DNA from: JAEZBP01 sp963832725
GTDB lineage: Bacteria > Myxococcota_A > Polyangia > Polyangiales > Sandaracinaceae
DNA: 64,000 bases
Reading direction: 5' to 3'
Assembly (NCBI GenBank): GCA_963832725.1
Contig: CAWHVG010000003.1
Span: forward strand, 2,170,001 to 2,234,000
Shown here piece by piece: positions 1-8,516 of the stretch. The first letter of the stretch is position 1. The number at the start of each line of letters is the position of its first letter. The notes under the pieces are model-generated. The model searched no databases, was not told the DNA's origin, and worked only from the letters and a program-made list of their open reading frames with translations. The translations under genes were made by a program, and so were the position numbers.

Positions 1-986
1 GCCCGCAGGATCGGCTGCGACTCGTCGAAGAGCGGCGTCAGCGAGACGCCCTCCGGCAAGCGGGTCTGGATCCCCGGCAGCGCCTCGTTCACGGCCCGCG
101 CGACCTGCACCGTGTTGGCGTCCGACTGCTTGCGCACCGCCAGCATGACCGCGGGCGTGCCGCCTGCCGTGACGACGTGGGTCTCCTCTTCGAAGGTGTC
201 GACCACATCGGCCACCTCCGAGAGGTGCACCGCCCGGCCGCCCCGCGCGCCGACCACCACGTCGCGGATCTGCGCCACGCTGGTGAACGAGCTGGTCGGC
301 TGGATGGCCAGCCGCTGCGTTCCGTCGTCGACCGCGCCGCTCGGGACCACCAGGTTGGCGCCCCGCAACGCGTCGGCGACCTGGCTCGGCGAGATTCCGT
401 CCGCCTGCAGCCACTCGCGGTGGATGCGGACGGCGATCTCCCGGTCGAGCCCGCCCATGACCTCCGCCGCCGCCACGCCCTCGACCCGGCCGAGGTAGGG
501 CTGCACCTGCTCGGTGGCGATGCGGCGGAGCTGGTAGCCGTCGAGGGGCCCGTCGAGCGCGATGAACATCACCGGCGCCAGGCTCGGATCGAACGCGAAG
601 GTCAGCGGCCGGCTGGCCTCGTCGGGGAGCGCGTCGTCGGCGAAGAGCTCGAGGTTCTTGCGGACCTCCACCTCGGCCGCGTCCATGTCCGTGCCCCACG
701 TGAAGTCGATGAGGACGATCGAGGTGCCCTGACGCGAGGTGGAGTGGACCTTCTCCACGCCCTCCACCGACGACACCGCCCGCTCGATGGGCTCGGTCAG
801 CAAGGTCTCCACGTCCGCCGGGCTGGCGCCGACGTACGTCGTGACGACCGCGATGACCGGGAGATCCACCTCCGGCAAGCGGTTGAGCGGCAGGCGCGAG
901 AGCGAGAAGAGCCCGAAGCCGAGCAGGCAGAGGTAGACCATCGCCGTGGTCACGCCGCGGGAGATGGAGAGCTGCCCGAGGTTCAC
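1..986 (-). CDS. RND efflux transporter, inner-membrane permease (N-terminal part)
   Basis: The translation read leftwards from a GTG at 986 starts MNLGQLSISRGVTTAMVYL, a short cytoplasmic arm leading into TM1. It continues with the typical RND porter start (PEVDLPVIAVVTTYVGASP, then EPIERAVSSVEGV) and the PN/PC subdomains of the periplasmic pore region. Roughly 328 residues of a protein normally about 1000-1050 long are present; the rest lies beyond the window edge. The GTG overlaps the TGA of the upstream adaptor gene by four bases, so the two are probably translationally coupled. Family knowledge: proton-driven export of drugs, lipids or metals as a trimer with the adaptor and an outer-membrane channel. 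The overall look is the hydrophobe/amphiphile type rather than the heavy-metal type, but the substrate is not identifiable. The family call is secure. Confidence 0.93.
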   Translation of the reverse strand, partial: MNLGQLSISRGVTTAMVYLCLLGFGLFSLSRLPLNRLPEVDLPVIAVVTTYVGASPADVETLLTEPIERAVSSVEGVEKVHSTSRQGTSIVLIDFTWGTDMDAAEVEVRKNLELFADDALPDEASRPLTFAFDPSLAPVMFIALDGPLDGYQLRRIATEQVQPYLGRVEGVAAAEVMGGLDREIAVRIHREWLQADGISPSQVADALRGANLVVPSGAVDDGTQRLAIQPTSSFTSVAQIRDVVVGARGGRAVHLSEVADVVDTFEEETHVVTAGGTPAVMLAVRKQSDANTVQVARAVNEALPGIQTRLPEGVSLTPLFDESQPILR

Positions 987-2095
987 GGCGTCCCCGCGGC
1001 CTGCGCTTCGTCGTCTTCGCGCGTGCGGACCGAGGCGCCGTCCCGCAAGAGGTGCTGCCCCTCCACGACCAGGTCCTCGTCGCCCTCGAGGCCTTCGAGG
1101 ATCTCCACCCGCCGTTCGAAGCGCTGGCCGAGCCGGACCGTGCGGCGGTGGGCGACGCCGGCCTCGCGATCGAAGACGAAGACGGACGCCTCCCGCTCGG
1201 TGTCGGTGCGCGGTCCGAGCACCAGCGCGCGCGAGGGCGCCATCACCGCGCCCGGCCGGCGGGAGAGCTCGATGCCGACGTCGGCCACCATGCCCGGCCG
1301 CAGGACTCCGTCGGCGTTGTCGACCAGGACCTCGACCTCTGCCGTCCGGGTCATGCGGTCGAGCACCGGCGAGACCCGCGACACCGTCCCCTGGCGGACC
1401 ACGTCGGGCAGCGCCGGCGCTCGCACCTCGACCGGCATGCCCTCGCGGATGCGCACGTAGTCCTGCTCGGTGACCTGCAGCTCCACCAACACGCGCGCCG
1501 TCTGGACGAGCGTGCAGATCGGCATGCTCGGCGCCGTCATGTCTCCCTGCGACACGCTCAAGAGCGCCACCGTGCCGTCGATCGGCGCCCGGACCACCGT
1601 GCGGGCGCGCTGCGCGCCGGCCGAGCGGCGGGCGGCGTCGAGCTGGCGGACCTGCGCCTCGCCGGAGCGAACCCGCGCGCTGGCCGCCTCGAGCTGCGCC
1701 TGCGCGAGCACGCCGCGGTCGACGAGCTGCCGCGTCCGCTCGAGATCCGCCTGCGCCTGCTCCCGCGCGACCTCGGCGGCGGTGAGCGCGGCGTCGGCCT
1801 GCATCAGCCCGCTGGATTGGAGATCGGCGTCCAGGGTGACGATCGGATCGCCGGCGTGGATGGCGTCGCCCTCCCGCACGTGGAGCACGCGGATGCGCTC
1901 GGGGACCTGGGCGAAGACCCGCACCTCCTGCTCGCCGTGCACGTCGCCGAGGATGGCGATCCGGTCCACGGCGTCGTCGACCACCGCCGGCTCGGTCACC
2001 ACCAAGCGCGCCCGCTCATCGGCGCGTTCGGGCGCCTTCGCGCAGCCGGCGACGGCGATGGCGAGGATCAGCGTGGTGCGGACCGAGACGTGCAT
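983..2095 (-). CDS. RND efflux periplasmic adaptor (membrane fusion lipoprotein)
   Basis: The protein has 370 residues. The ATG at 2095 was chosen because it opens a lipoprotein signal (MHVSVRTTLILAIAVAGC, lipobox AVAGC). Longer in-frame starts add only low-complexity sequence. It has the adaptor order: biotinyl-lipoyl half motif (about residues 60-95), a helical hairpin rich in A/E/R/Q (about 95-170), the second lipoyl half (VVRAPIDGTVALLSVSQGD), a beta-barrel and a membrane-proximal domain (VLRPGMVADVGIEL). It links the RND permease encoded immediately downstream, which starts inside this gene's stop codon, to an outer-membrane channel. No TolC-type gene is visible in the window. Confidence 0.93.
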   Translation of the reverse strand: MHVSVRTTLILAIAVAGCAKAPERADERARLVVTEPAVVDDAVDRIAILGDVHGEQEVRVFAQVPERIRVLHVREGDAIHAGDPIVTLDADLQSSGLMQADAALTAAEVAREQAQADLERTRQLVDRGVLAQAQLEAASARVRSGEAQVRQLDAARRSAGAQRARTVVRAPIDGTVALLSVSQGDMTAPSMPICTLVQTARVLVELQVTEQDYVRIREGMPVEVRAPALPDVVRQGTVSRVSPVLDRMTRTAEVEVLVDNADGVLRPGMVADVGIELSRRPGAVMAPSRALVLGPRTDTEREASVFVFDREAGVAHRRTVRLGQRFERRVEILEGLEGDEDLVVEGQHLLRDGASVRTREDDEAQAAGTP

Positions 2096-2279
2096 GGTGC
2101 GACCTCGCGGGCGAGGAGCGGCCAAAACGTAGGGCTCGACCGGCCCGGCGTCGACAAGAACGGGCCTGCGACGTCCCGTCGCGATCACGGCTCCGTACCC
2201 GCGCGGCTCCGGGAGGCACGGCGTGTGCAGCGAGGCCCCGCCACTGCGCCGACCCGTGCCACTTCCCGGAGAGACCCTC

Positions 2280-2645
2280 ATGCACCGTCATACGCCGCTC
2301 ACCCCGCTCGCCCTCGCCGGTCAGACGGTGGTGCTCCACGGCGGGCAATTCGGCGCGGGAGGGCAGGTCTACTTCGGTGACCTGCCGGCCGACGCGAGCG
2401 CGTGGAGCGACGAGGAGATCACCGTCCTCGTGCCCGAGGGCGCGAGCGGCGACGTGCCGGTCCGCGTCGACGTGGACGGCGCTCCGTCGAACGCTCTGGC
2501 GCTGACCGTCTACGCCGCCGACTGCGCGCCCGATTGCTTCGGCGAGTGCGGATCGGACGGTTGCGGCGGCGACTGCGGGCAGTGCGACACGGGGCTTTCG
2601 TGCGACGAGCCCACCCAGAGCTGCGTGCCCGACAGCGTGCACTGA
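2280..2645 (+). CDS. Small IPT/TIG-domain protein with Cys-rich tail
   Basis: The protein has 121 residues. A strong ribosome-binding site (GGAGAG, six bases ahead) selects the ATG at 2280. Residues about 8-80 resemble one IPT/TIG immunoglobulin-like fold: 'LALAGQTVVLHGGQFG' opens the domain and 'VPVRVDVDGAPSNALALTV' ends it. A tail with eight cysteines follows (CAPDCFGECGSDGCGGDCG and on). No signal peptide is visible, which is odd because such domains normally act outside the cell. This may be the 3' piece of a once larger surface protein. It is divergent from the efflux operon. Function unknown. Confidence 0.6.
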   Translation: MHRHTPLTPLALAGQTVVLHGGQFGAGGQVYFGDLPADASAWSDEEITVLVPEGASGDVPVRVDVDGAPSNALALTVYAADCAPDCFGECGSDGCGGDCGQCDTGLSCDEPTQSCVPDSVH

Positions 2646-2751
2646 CAGCGAACCAGGAAACGACGGTTCTATGAAAACCATGATCAATTCTCGAATCGAG
2701 TCGCGAGAACGCTGGCGCGCACGGAACTCGGAGGCGTCTGCCGGAGGACCC

Positions 2752-3312
2752 ATGCCGGATCGATCTCGTTTCTCTCCCTGGCTGCGGGCCTCGGCGGTGC
2801 TCGTCTTCGGCCTCGCGCTCACGGGGTGCGTCACCGGTGGCGGCTGGGCCGCCGGGCTCGCGCTCGCGATGTCGCTCGGCGCGCTCGCGCTGAGCGGCTG
2901 CAGCGGCAGTCACGAAGCGGGCGCGGACGCGTCGATCGTCTCGGACGCCGGAGGCTCGTGGAACCCTTGCTGCTCCGACGGCCGCATCACCACGTGCTTC
3001 TGCCCCGCGAACAGCTCCTGCAACTACTTCTACGACGACTGCGGGGACGGAACCTGCGGCAGCTACCCCGACACGTGCCCGGTGGCGCCGGACGCCGCGG
3101 TCGTGGCGGACGCCGGCACCGACGCGGGCGGCAGCTGGAACCCCTGTTGCCTCGACGGCCGCATCGACACCTGCTTCTGCCCGGGCGGCGCCGCCTGCAA
3201 CTACTTCTACACCGACTGCGGCGACGGAACCTGCGCCGACCCGTCCTCGACCTGCTCGGACGGGGGCGCCGCATCCGACGCGGGCGTCGCGCCCGATGCG
3301 GGTGCGCCGTGA
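2752..3312 (+). CDS. Lipoprotein with duplicated 8-Cys module
   Basis: The protein has 186 residues. The ATG at 2752 follows GGAGG at good spacing. The N-terminus holds two lipobox-like segments in a row, LALTGC (Cys26) and LALSGC (Cys50), each after a hydrophobic run, as if a signal peptide had been duplicated. The mature part carries two near-identical modules of about 40 residues: GGSWNPCC-DGRI-TCFCP, then CNYFY-DCGDGTC, with eight cysteines each, joined by Ala/Asp 'DAGTDAG' linkers. I do not recognise the module. The stop codon overlaps the GTG start of the diiron protein by four bases, suggesting co-expression. Confidence 0.75.
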   Translation: MPDRSRFSPWLRASAVLVFGLALTGCVTGGGWAAGLALAMSLGALALSGCSGSHEAGADASIVSDAGGSWNPCCSDGRITTCFCPANSSCNYFYDDCGDGTCGSYPDTCPVAPDAAVVADAGTDAGGSWNPCCLDGRIDTCFCPGGAACNYFYTDCGDGTCADPSSTCSDGGAASDAGVAPDAGAP

Positions 3313-4112
3313 GCGCCCGCAGGCTCACCCACGAGGGCGGGATCTTCGCGAGCCTTCACCGGAGCCTCGTCGGAGATCCGATCGATTCGAGCGACCTCGA
3401 CCTCGCCCGACGCTCCGAAGCGCACATCGAGCTGGCGCGCCGCGTCTGGCAGCATCGCGTGCGCACGGAGTTTCGCTCGGTGCAGATCATGGTGCGCTTC
3501 GTGACCGAGGTCGTGGGCGCCGGCGACCCGCTCGAGGTGTATGCGGGCGCCATCGATCTCGTGAACGACGAGGTGCGGCACGTGAGCCTGTGCGCGCAGC
3601 TCTGCGAGGCGCTCGGCGCTCCCGCGCTCCTACCCGATCCGGTCGAGCTGCAGGATCCTCCCGCGTTCGTCGCCGCGCCGATGGCGCACCGGGCGCTCAC
3701 GACCGCCATCCAGATGCTCGCCATCAACGAGACCCTCTCCGTCGCCCTCATCGAGGATCTGCGCGCGCGCTGCACCGATCCGGCGGTGAAGCGCGTCCTC
3801 GACGCGACCGTGGAGGACGAGGAGGGCCACCAAGCGCTCGGCTGGCGCTACGTCGAGATCTCGCTCGCCCGCTTTCCGAGCTCGACCCTCGACGACTGGC
3901 GCCACCTGGTCCGGACCACGCTCGAGCCCCATCGCGCCTCGGCGCAGCGGGCCTTGGCGGAGGTCGCGAGCGAAGAGCACGACCTGACACGCCACCCCGA
4001 GCCCGAGCTCGCGGCGCTCGGCCTCGCGAGCCCGGTCCGCCAAGCGCTCGTGTACCGGCGCTGCTTCGACGAGCAGCTGGCGCCGAAGCTGCGCTCGCTC
4101 TCGCTGCTCTAG
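3309..4112 (+). CDS. Ferritin-like diiron protein
   Basis: The protein has 267 residues. The GTG at 3309 was chosen because it forms GTGA with the preceding stop; the reading frame is open further upstream but that part is a shadow of the lipoprotein. The four-helix ferritin-like signature is clear. A first Glu sits in RTEFRSVQIMVRF, a first EXXH in NDEVRH, a further Glu in AINETLSVALIEDL and a second EXXH in EDEEGH. These six ligands are the set expected for a carboxylate-bridged di-iron centre. Family knowledge: such proteins act as oxidases, oxygenases or iron-storage proteins. The substrate cannot be told from sequence. It is probably co-translated with the Cys-rich lipoprotein. Confidence 0.8.
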   Translation: MSARRLTHEGGIFASLHRSLVGDPIDSSDLDLARRSEAHIELARRVWQHRVRTEFRSVQIMVRFVTEVVGAGDPLEVYAGAIDLVNDEVRHVSLCAQLCEALGAPALLPDPVELQDPPAFVAAPMAHRALTTAIQMLAINETLSVALIEDLRARCTDPAVKRVLDATVEDEEGHQALGWRYVEISLARFPSSTLDDWRHLVRTTLEPHRASAQRALAEVASEEHDLTRHPEPELAALGLASPVRQALVYRRCFDEQLAPKLRSLSLL

Positions 4113-4248
4113 TACCGGCGGCCCGAAGTTCGATCCGGGTTTCTGCTGAGGACGGGTCGAACTTCGGGACGACGGTACGGCCTGAGGCCCGAACGAAGTA
4201 CAGGTTCGTGCTACTTGCACGAAAACCCGGAACGGAGTTCGGGCCGGG
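4112..4248 (+). repeat. Dispersed structured repeat, family B, copy 1
   Basis: Begins in the stop codon of the ferritin-like gene. Two hairpins follow each other. Hairpin 1 has 22-base arms (4112-4133 and 4157-4178) that pair at 20 of 22 positions and contain CCCGAAGTTCGA / TCGAACTTCGGG. Hairpin 2 has the perfect stem TTCGTGC / GCACGAA (4205-4211, 4217-4223) around a five-base loop, inside a longer GCCCGAAC / GTTCGGGC pairing. A second copy lies at 62199-62333. Confidence 0.8.
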
Positions 4249-4257
4249 ACTACGAGT

Positions 4258-4412
4258 GCGAGATCCATCCCGGTAGAAGGGGACCTGGCTTGTCCCGACG
4301 CTCCAGGGCGGCGTTGCTCCTCCTCGCCGATGCAAAGCATCGACTCGTCCGAGCGCCTTGCCCTGAAACGCCGGTCCGGCGCCATCTCCCCCTCTACCGG
4401 TCGGATCTCCGC
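4258..4412 (+). repeat. Dispersed structured repeat, family A, copy 1
   Basis: A nested inverted repeat. The outer arms (about 4258-4283 and 4387-4412) pair over roughly 26 bases and include CCGGTAGAAGGGGA against TCCCCCTCTACCGG. Inner pairs are CAGGGC / GCCCTG (4304-4309, 4360-4365) and the hairpin GATGC-AAA-GCATC (4329-4341). Between the stems lies a core, GGCGTTGCTCCTCC (from 4308) and GCGCCTTGCC (4353-4362), shared with the copy at 56261-56421. It lies about 100 bases before the antiporter gene, so could be in its leader. The rest of 4113-4513 holds only this and family B. Confidence 0.8.
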
Positions 4413-4513
4413 ACTGGAGTTTGAAGAGTGGGTGGGATGGCGCGAGACTGTCGCCTCGAGTGCGGCGCGCGCTTTACAGGGCGCGCCGACTGGGGTTCCA
4501 TTCGAAGCGCGGC

Positions 4514-5929
4514 ATGCATCGCCTCCCCGACCGACTCCGGCGCATCGCCCCGTGGCTCGTCGCCGGACTGCTCTCACTCGCCGCCCCGGCGGTCGCGCGC
4601 GCGTCCGAGGGCGGCGAAGGGCCCGACTCGACCATGGTCGTGGTCGTGCTGGTGTTGGTGGTCGCGGGCTCCTACCTGCTGACGCACTTCGTGGTCGGCC
4701 GCCTCCAGCGGATGTTCTTGGTCCTGGCCGGGTTCGAGTACGTGGTGCTCGGCGTCCTCCTCGGCCCGCAGGTGCCGCTCGACATCCCGGCGTTCTCGCA
4801 CCTCGACGATCTGATGCCCATCGTGGCGCTCGCGGTCGGATGGATCGGGCTCTTGCGCGGAATGGAGCTGTCGTTCCGGCGCTACGCGGGGAAGAAGCTC
4901 GGGGGAAGCCGGGTCGTGGTCGTGCAGGCGCTGGTGGCCGGCGGGCTCACGGGGGTCGCCGCCTACTTCGCGTTCACGCAGGGCTGGTTCTTCCACGTCG
5001 GCACACCGTCGAACGACGACACCGTGGTCGAGCCCTGGAAGCTCATGAGCGCCGTCGTCGGCGTGATCGGGTGCACCGCGGCGGCGGGCTCGGTGGGGCC
5101 GATCGAGCTGCTCGAGCACCGCTACCAGATCGCCGCCGACATGGGCGAGCGCATCCGGCGCATGGCCACCTTCAGCGATCTCTTGGCCATCGTGGCGTTC
5201 GGGCTGCTGGTCTGCGTGCTGCACCCGGAGGATCCCAACGCGCTGGCCCAGCCGCGGGCGGTCGAGTGGATGGTGATCAGCGTGGGCCTCGGCGTCGGCC
5301 TCGGCGTCCTCTTCACGCCCTTCCTCGGTCAGGACGACTCGGAGAACGGTCGCTTCTTGGCCATGGTCGGCATCATCGTGCTGGCCTCGGGCGCCGCCTA
5401 CTTCCTCGATCTCTCGCCGCTCTTGGTGAACCTCTGCTTGGGCGCGGTGCTGGTGAACACGGCCCAGAGCGGGCCGCAGATCCGGGCCACGCTGGAGCGC
5501 ACCAAGCAGCCGATGACGCTGGTGCTGCTCGTGTTCGCGGGCGCGCTGTGGCGACCGGTCGACCCGATCGCGGGGCTGGCCATCTCGAGCGCGTACATCG
5601 TGCTGCGGCTGCTCGGAAAGGTGCTCGGCACGCGGCTCGCCGCCTGGCGCTCGCCCTACCGCAGCGACTACTACCGCGGGCTGATCGCGCACGGCGAGGT
5701 CAGCGTGGCCATCGCCGTCAGCTTCCGGCTGGTCTTCCACGGGCCCGCCGTCGATCTGGCCTACACCGCGATCCTCGCCTCCATGCTGGTCACCGATCTC
5801 TTCGCGCCGCGCGTGCTGCGCAGCCTCCTGGTCGACAGCGGCGACATCCGCGGCGAGCAGCGCGAGGCCGAGCCCGAGTTGGAGCCGGAGCCCGCCATGG
5901 CCGAGGCCGAGGCGGCGACCGCCGAGTAG
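4514..5929 (+). CDS. Cation:proton antiporter (CPA family)
   Basis: The protein has 471 residues. The ATG at 4514 opens a signal-like segment (MHRLPDRLRRIAPWLVAGLL...) ahead of the transporter core. About a dozen hydrophobic segments follow, with family-like stretches GFEYVVLGVLLGP and LSPLLVNLCLGAVLVNT, a charged polar region and a C-terminal Glu-rich tail (EPELEPEPAMAEAEAATAE). The arrangement fits a sodium or potassium/proton exchanger of the CPA superfamily in the inner membrane. The canonical paired-Asp motif is not obvious, so ion and direction are unknown. It is related in type to the N-terminal domain of the large protein at 8517 and starts the ion-transport block. Confidence 0.8.
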   Translation: MHRLPDRLRRIAPWLVAGLLSLAAPAVARASEGGEGPDSTMVVVVLVLVVAGSYLLTHFVVGRLQRMFLVLAGFEYVVLGVLLGPQVPLDIPAFSHLDDLMPIVALAVGWIGLLRGMELSFRRYAGKKLGGSRVVVVQALVAGGLTGVAAYFAFTQGWFFHVGTPSNDDTVVEPWKLMSAVVGVIGCTAAAGSVGPIELLEHRYQIAADMGERIRRMATFSDLLAIVAFGLLVCVLHPEDPNALAQPRAVEWMVISVGLGVGLGVLFTPFLGQDDSENGRFLAMVGIIVLASGAAYFLDLSPLLVNLCLGAVLVNTAQSGPQIRATLERTKQPMTLVLLVFAGALWRPVDPIAGLAISSAYIVLRLLGKVLGTRLAAWRSPYRSDYYRGLIAHGEVSVAIAVSFRLVFHGPAVDLAYTAILASMLVTDLFAPRVLRSLLVDSGDIRGEQREAEPELEPEPAMAEAEAATAE

Positions 5930-6045
5930 CCCCCGGAAACAGGCCCCGCGCGGCGCCCTACGAGCGCCCGCGGCCGATCCAGCCCAAACCGGCGATCCGC
6001 CATAAGTACCCGGAATCACTGAAGACGGCGCTTTGTAAAAGGCTC

Positions 6046-6345
6046 CCGGCCGATTGTAAGAAGCCTGCGACCGACTGCGACACGACGCCGGCCGATTGGA
6101 GAAACGCCGCCGGCCGATTGCAGGATCTCGCCGGGGCTTCGCGGAATGCCTCACGGCCGACTGCAACGTGGCGTCGACCGACTGCAACGTGGCGCCGACC
6201 GATTCGAGAAGGGCTCCGGCCGATGGGGAAGCGCGTCCGGCCGACTGTGAGAGGACGCCGGCCGCTCATCGAGGCTGCCGGTCGCGTCGCGAGAGGACCG
6301 CGGCCGGTTGAAACATGCCGCCGACCGATCGGAACATGCCGCCGA
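6046..6345. repeat. Degenerate 21-bp tandem repeat array
   Basis: About 14 head-to-tail units of 20-23 bases, each opening with CGGCCGAYTG or a close variant. Unit starts can be placed near 6046, 6069, 6089, 6110, 6153, 6174, 6195, 6216, 6238, 6259, 6279, 6301 and 6322. The last units run straight into the ATG cluster of the tag gene; one contains the alternative ATG at 6315. Since 21 is a multiple of three the array stays open in frame, but the translation is compositionally unlike a protein. Apart from the array, 5930-6344 shows nothing else. Confidence 0.8.
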
Positions 6346-6980
6346 TGAGCAACGACGACGGCGCGGTGGCGCAGGACGACGGGCGGGCGCGCTGCTGGTG
6401 GGCGGGCGCCAATCCCCTCTACCGCGCCTACCACGACGAGGAGTGGGGCAGGCCCGTCGCGGACGACCGGCTCCTCTTCGAGAAGCTCTGCCTGGAGGGC
6501 TTTCAGGCCGGGCTGAGCTGGCTGACCATCCTCCGGAAGCGCGAGGGCTTCCGGCGCGCGTTCGCCGGGTTCGAGCTCGAGAAGGTGGCCCGCTTCGGCG
6601 AGCGCGACGTCGAGCGCCTCCTCGCCGACGCGTCCATCGTCCGCCACCGCAAGAAGATCGAGGCCGCCATCCACAACGCGGGCCGGGCCATCGCGCTGGC
6701 CGAGGAGCAGGGCTCGCTCGCCGCCTACTTCTGGCAGTTCGAGCCGCCCGCTGGCGAGCGGCCTCGGCGCGTCACGCGGGAGGCGCTGACCGAGATGCCC
6801 ACCACGCCGGCCTCGACGCGGATGGCCAAGGACCTGAAGCGCCGGGGTTTTCGCTTCTTCGGCCCCACCACCGCCTACGCGTTCATGCAGGCGATGGGCA
6901 TCGTCGACGATCACGTCGAGGGATGCAGCTGCAGGGCGGCCGTCGAAGCCGAGCGCACCCGCTTCGTACGCCCGTCGTAG
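6345..6980 (+). CDS. tag: DNA-3-methyladenine glycosylase I
   Basis: The protein has 211 residues. It excises 3-methyladenine from alkylated DNA in base-excision repair. Family signatures are present in order: RCWW near the N-terminus, NPLYRAYHDEEWGRP, DDRLLFEKLCLEGFQAGLSW (with the catalytic Glu region), TILRKREGFRRAF, and FRFFGPTTAYAFMQAMGIVDDH. The zinc-site ligands of the family are retained (Cys and His near the N-terminus; His and Cys in VDDHVEGCSC). Length matches the family. ATG codons at 6315, 6336 and 6345 are all possible; 6345 gives the N-terminus closest to known Tag proteins, the earlier two lying inside the 21-bp repeat array. Confidence 0.95.
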   Translation: MSNDDGAVAQDDGRARCWWAGANPLYRAYHDEEWGRPVADDRLLFEKLCLEGFQAGLSWLTILRKREGFRRAFAGFELEKVARFGERDVERLLADASIVRHRKKIEAAIHNAGRAIALAEEQGSLAAYFWQFEPPAGERPRRVTREALTEMPTTPASTRMAKDLKRRGFRFFGPTTAYAFMQAMGIVDDHVEGCSCRAAVEAERTRFVRPS

Positions 6981-7100
6981 CGCCGAGCTCCCTGACCCTT
7001 CCGCCCTTGGACTGCGCCACGCGAAGAGCGAGCAGCGCGGCCGTTTGGGATGGCGACGCGGAGCGACCGTGCTCACGCGCCGCCATCACCGGCGCCGATA

Positions 7101-7877
7101 TCAGCGGCAGACGGCGCTGCTGCTCGAGCCGGGCGTGACGTCGAGGAAGATCCGGCACTCCTCGTCCGTCTGGCAGCCCACGTAAACACACTGCCCGCTC
7201 TGGCAGGCCTGGAACCGGTAGCCCGCGACGTTGCACTCGGCGTCGCTTTCACACGGCGCAGAGCACTTGGAGTCCACGCAGACGGCGCGCGGATTTCCGG
7301 TCGAGGCGATGCACTCGTGGTCGGCCGTGCATCCGGTCTCCACGCAGGTTCCGCTCATACACGTGTTGAAATAGGGGCACTCGCTGTTCGTCGTGCACCC
7401 CGACACGCACGTGCCCATGTTGCACGAGCGGTTCCCGCCACAGTCACTGTCGGCCATGCACTCGACGCAAGAGCCGCTCACGCACCTCCCACCAGCGCAG
7501 TCCGAGTCCATCGTGCAGGTGGAGACGCAGCGGTTGTCGGCGGAGCAGCCCCGGTGACAGGCGCACTCGGACTCGTACTGCTGGCAGGAGAAGGAGTCGC
7601 CCGCCGAGCAGTTCATCTGAAGGTTGTCGCAGAAGGATGATGACGGTGAGGTGCAGCAGTCGGCGTCGACCGAGCACTCGATGAGATCGCAGGACTTGGT
7701 CGTCGTGGCGACGCTGAAGTCGCTCAACGTGCAAATATCGTTGATGCAGTGCAGGCCGCCCGCGCAGTCGTTGCGAGCGCGGCAGGACTCACCCCGTCCA
7801 CTGCCTCCTCCGCCGCTGCAGCCACCCACGACGAAGACGCACGCAGACACGAACCCCAGCACGATTCTCCGATTCAT
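7101..7877 (-). CDS. Cys-rich lipoprotein with repeated C-x-D-x-D-C modules
   Basis: The protein has 258 residues. A lipoprotein signal is evident (MNRRIVLGFVSACVFVVGGC, lipobox VVGGC). The mature part has more than 30 cysteines in repeated short modules such as CSVDADC, CTMDSDCAGGRC, CMADSDCGGN, CTTNSECPYFNTC and CESDAEC, a pattern common in secreted proteins of Sandaracinus-type myxobacteria. No catalytic motif is seen. It is convergent with tag and stands alone. Probably an exported surface protein of unknown function. Confidence 0.8.
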   Translation of the reverse strand: MNRRIVLGFVSACVFVVGGCSGGGGSGRGESCRARNDCAGGLHCINDICTLSDFSVATTTKSCDLIECSVDADCCTSPSSSFCDNLQMNCSAGDSFSCQQYESECACHRGCSADNRCVSTCTMDSDCAGGRCVSGSCVECMADSDCGGNRSCNMGTCVSGCTTNSECPYFNTCMSGTCVETGCTADHECIASTGNPRAVCVDSKCSAPCESDAECNVAGYRFQACQSGQCVYVGCQTDEECRIFLDVTPGSSSSAVCR

Positions 7878-8516
7878 TCTACCTCCATGTGTACCTCGGT
7901 ACGCCCGAGGGGCGCTCTTCTTCCCTATCCGATGCCGAAACGCAAGCCAGCAATCCTGCAGACGCCAGAATCGAGCGGCAGCGCCGGGGCAGAGTCTGGC
8001 GTGACGCTTCTCGATGCGAGGTGGCCGGCCTTCTTTTCACGTTCGCCTGCCCGCGAAGCGAGACGAGCTCGGGAGCGATGTTCGGGCAAGAGAGACCGGG
8101 ACGAGTCGAGGAGGACCCTCGTTTCGGTCGATGGAGCAGCCGGGCGGAGGCAGGAGGAACGCGGGCGCCGCGCCGCCCGTGGGGGCCCCGCGCGCCGAAT
8201 CGCGAGGCCGCCGGCGCGGGCGCAGGAAAGGACACGACACCGCCCCCGCCTCGGCTAAGCTACGTCCCACCGTGAGCCGAGCGGCAACATCGACCCCGAC
8301 CTCCGTCGCGCGCCGACGTGCGTTCGCGCCTCGGGCGAGTCGCCTCACTCGAGAGCTGTCGATGAATCGAACCGAGCCCCGCAATCGAGACGGACTCAGC
8401 CGCGAGGCGGCGCGAGGAGTCGTGCGAGAGCACGGCGACCCGCGACGGCGCCGCGGACGGGAGCGGATCGGCCCAGGGGCGACGGGAGATTCGTCGACAG
8501 ACCTTCAGACGGGCGC
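7878..8516. other. 639-base intergenic region, no gene found
   Basis: This divergent spacer separates the Cys-rich lipoprotein from the antiporter fusion. Open frames here have the composition of GC-rich shadows and no recognisable domains or ribosome-binding sites. No repeat or strong hairpin was seen apart from the small palindrome GTACCTCGGTAC near 7892. It presumably carries promoters for both flanking genes. Confidence 0.5.

Noticed and set aside
4330..6348. A 672-codon plus-strand frame through the antiporter and the 21-bp array
   Set aside because: Out-of-frame shadow of the antiporter with Arg-rich composition; only the repeat part shows pattern, and that is at DNA level.
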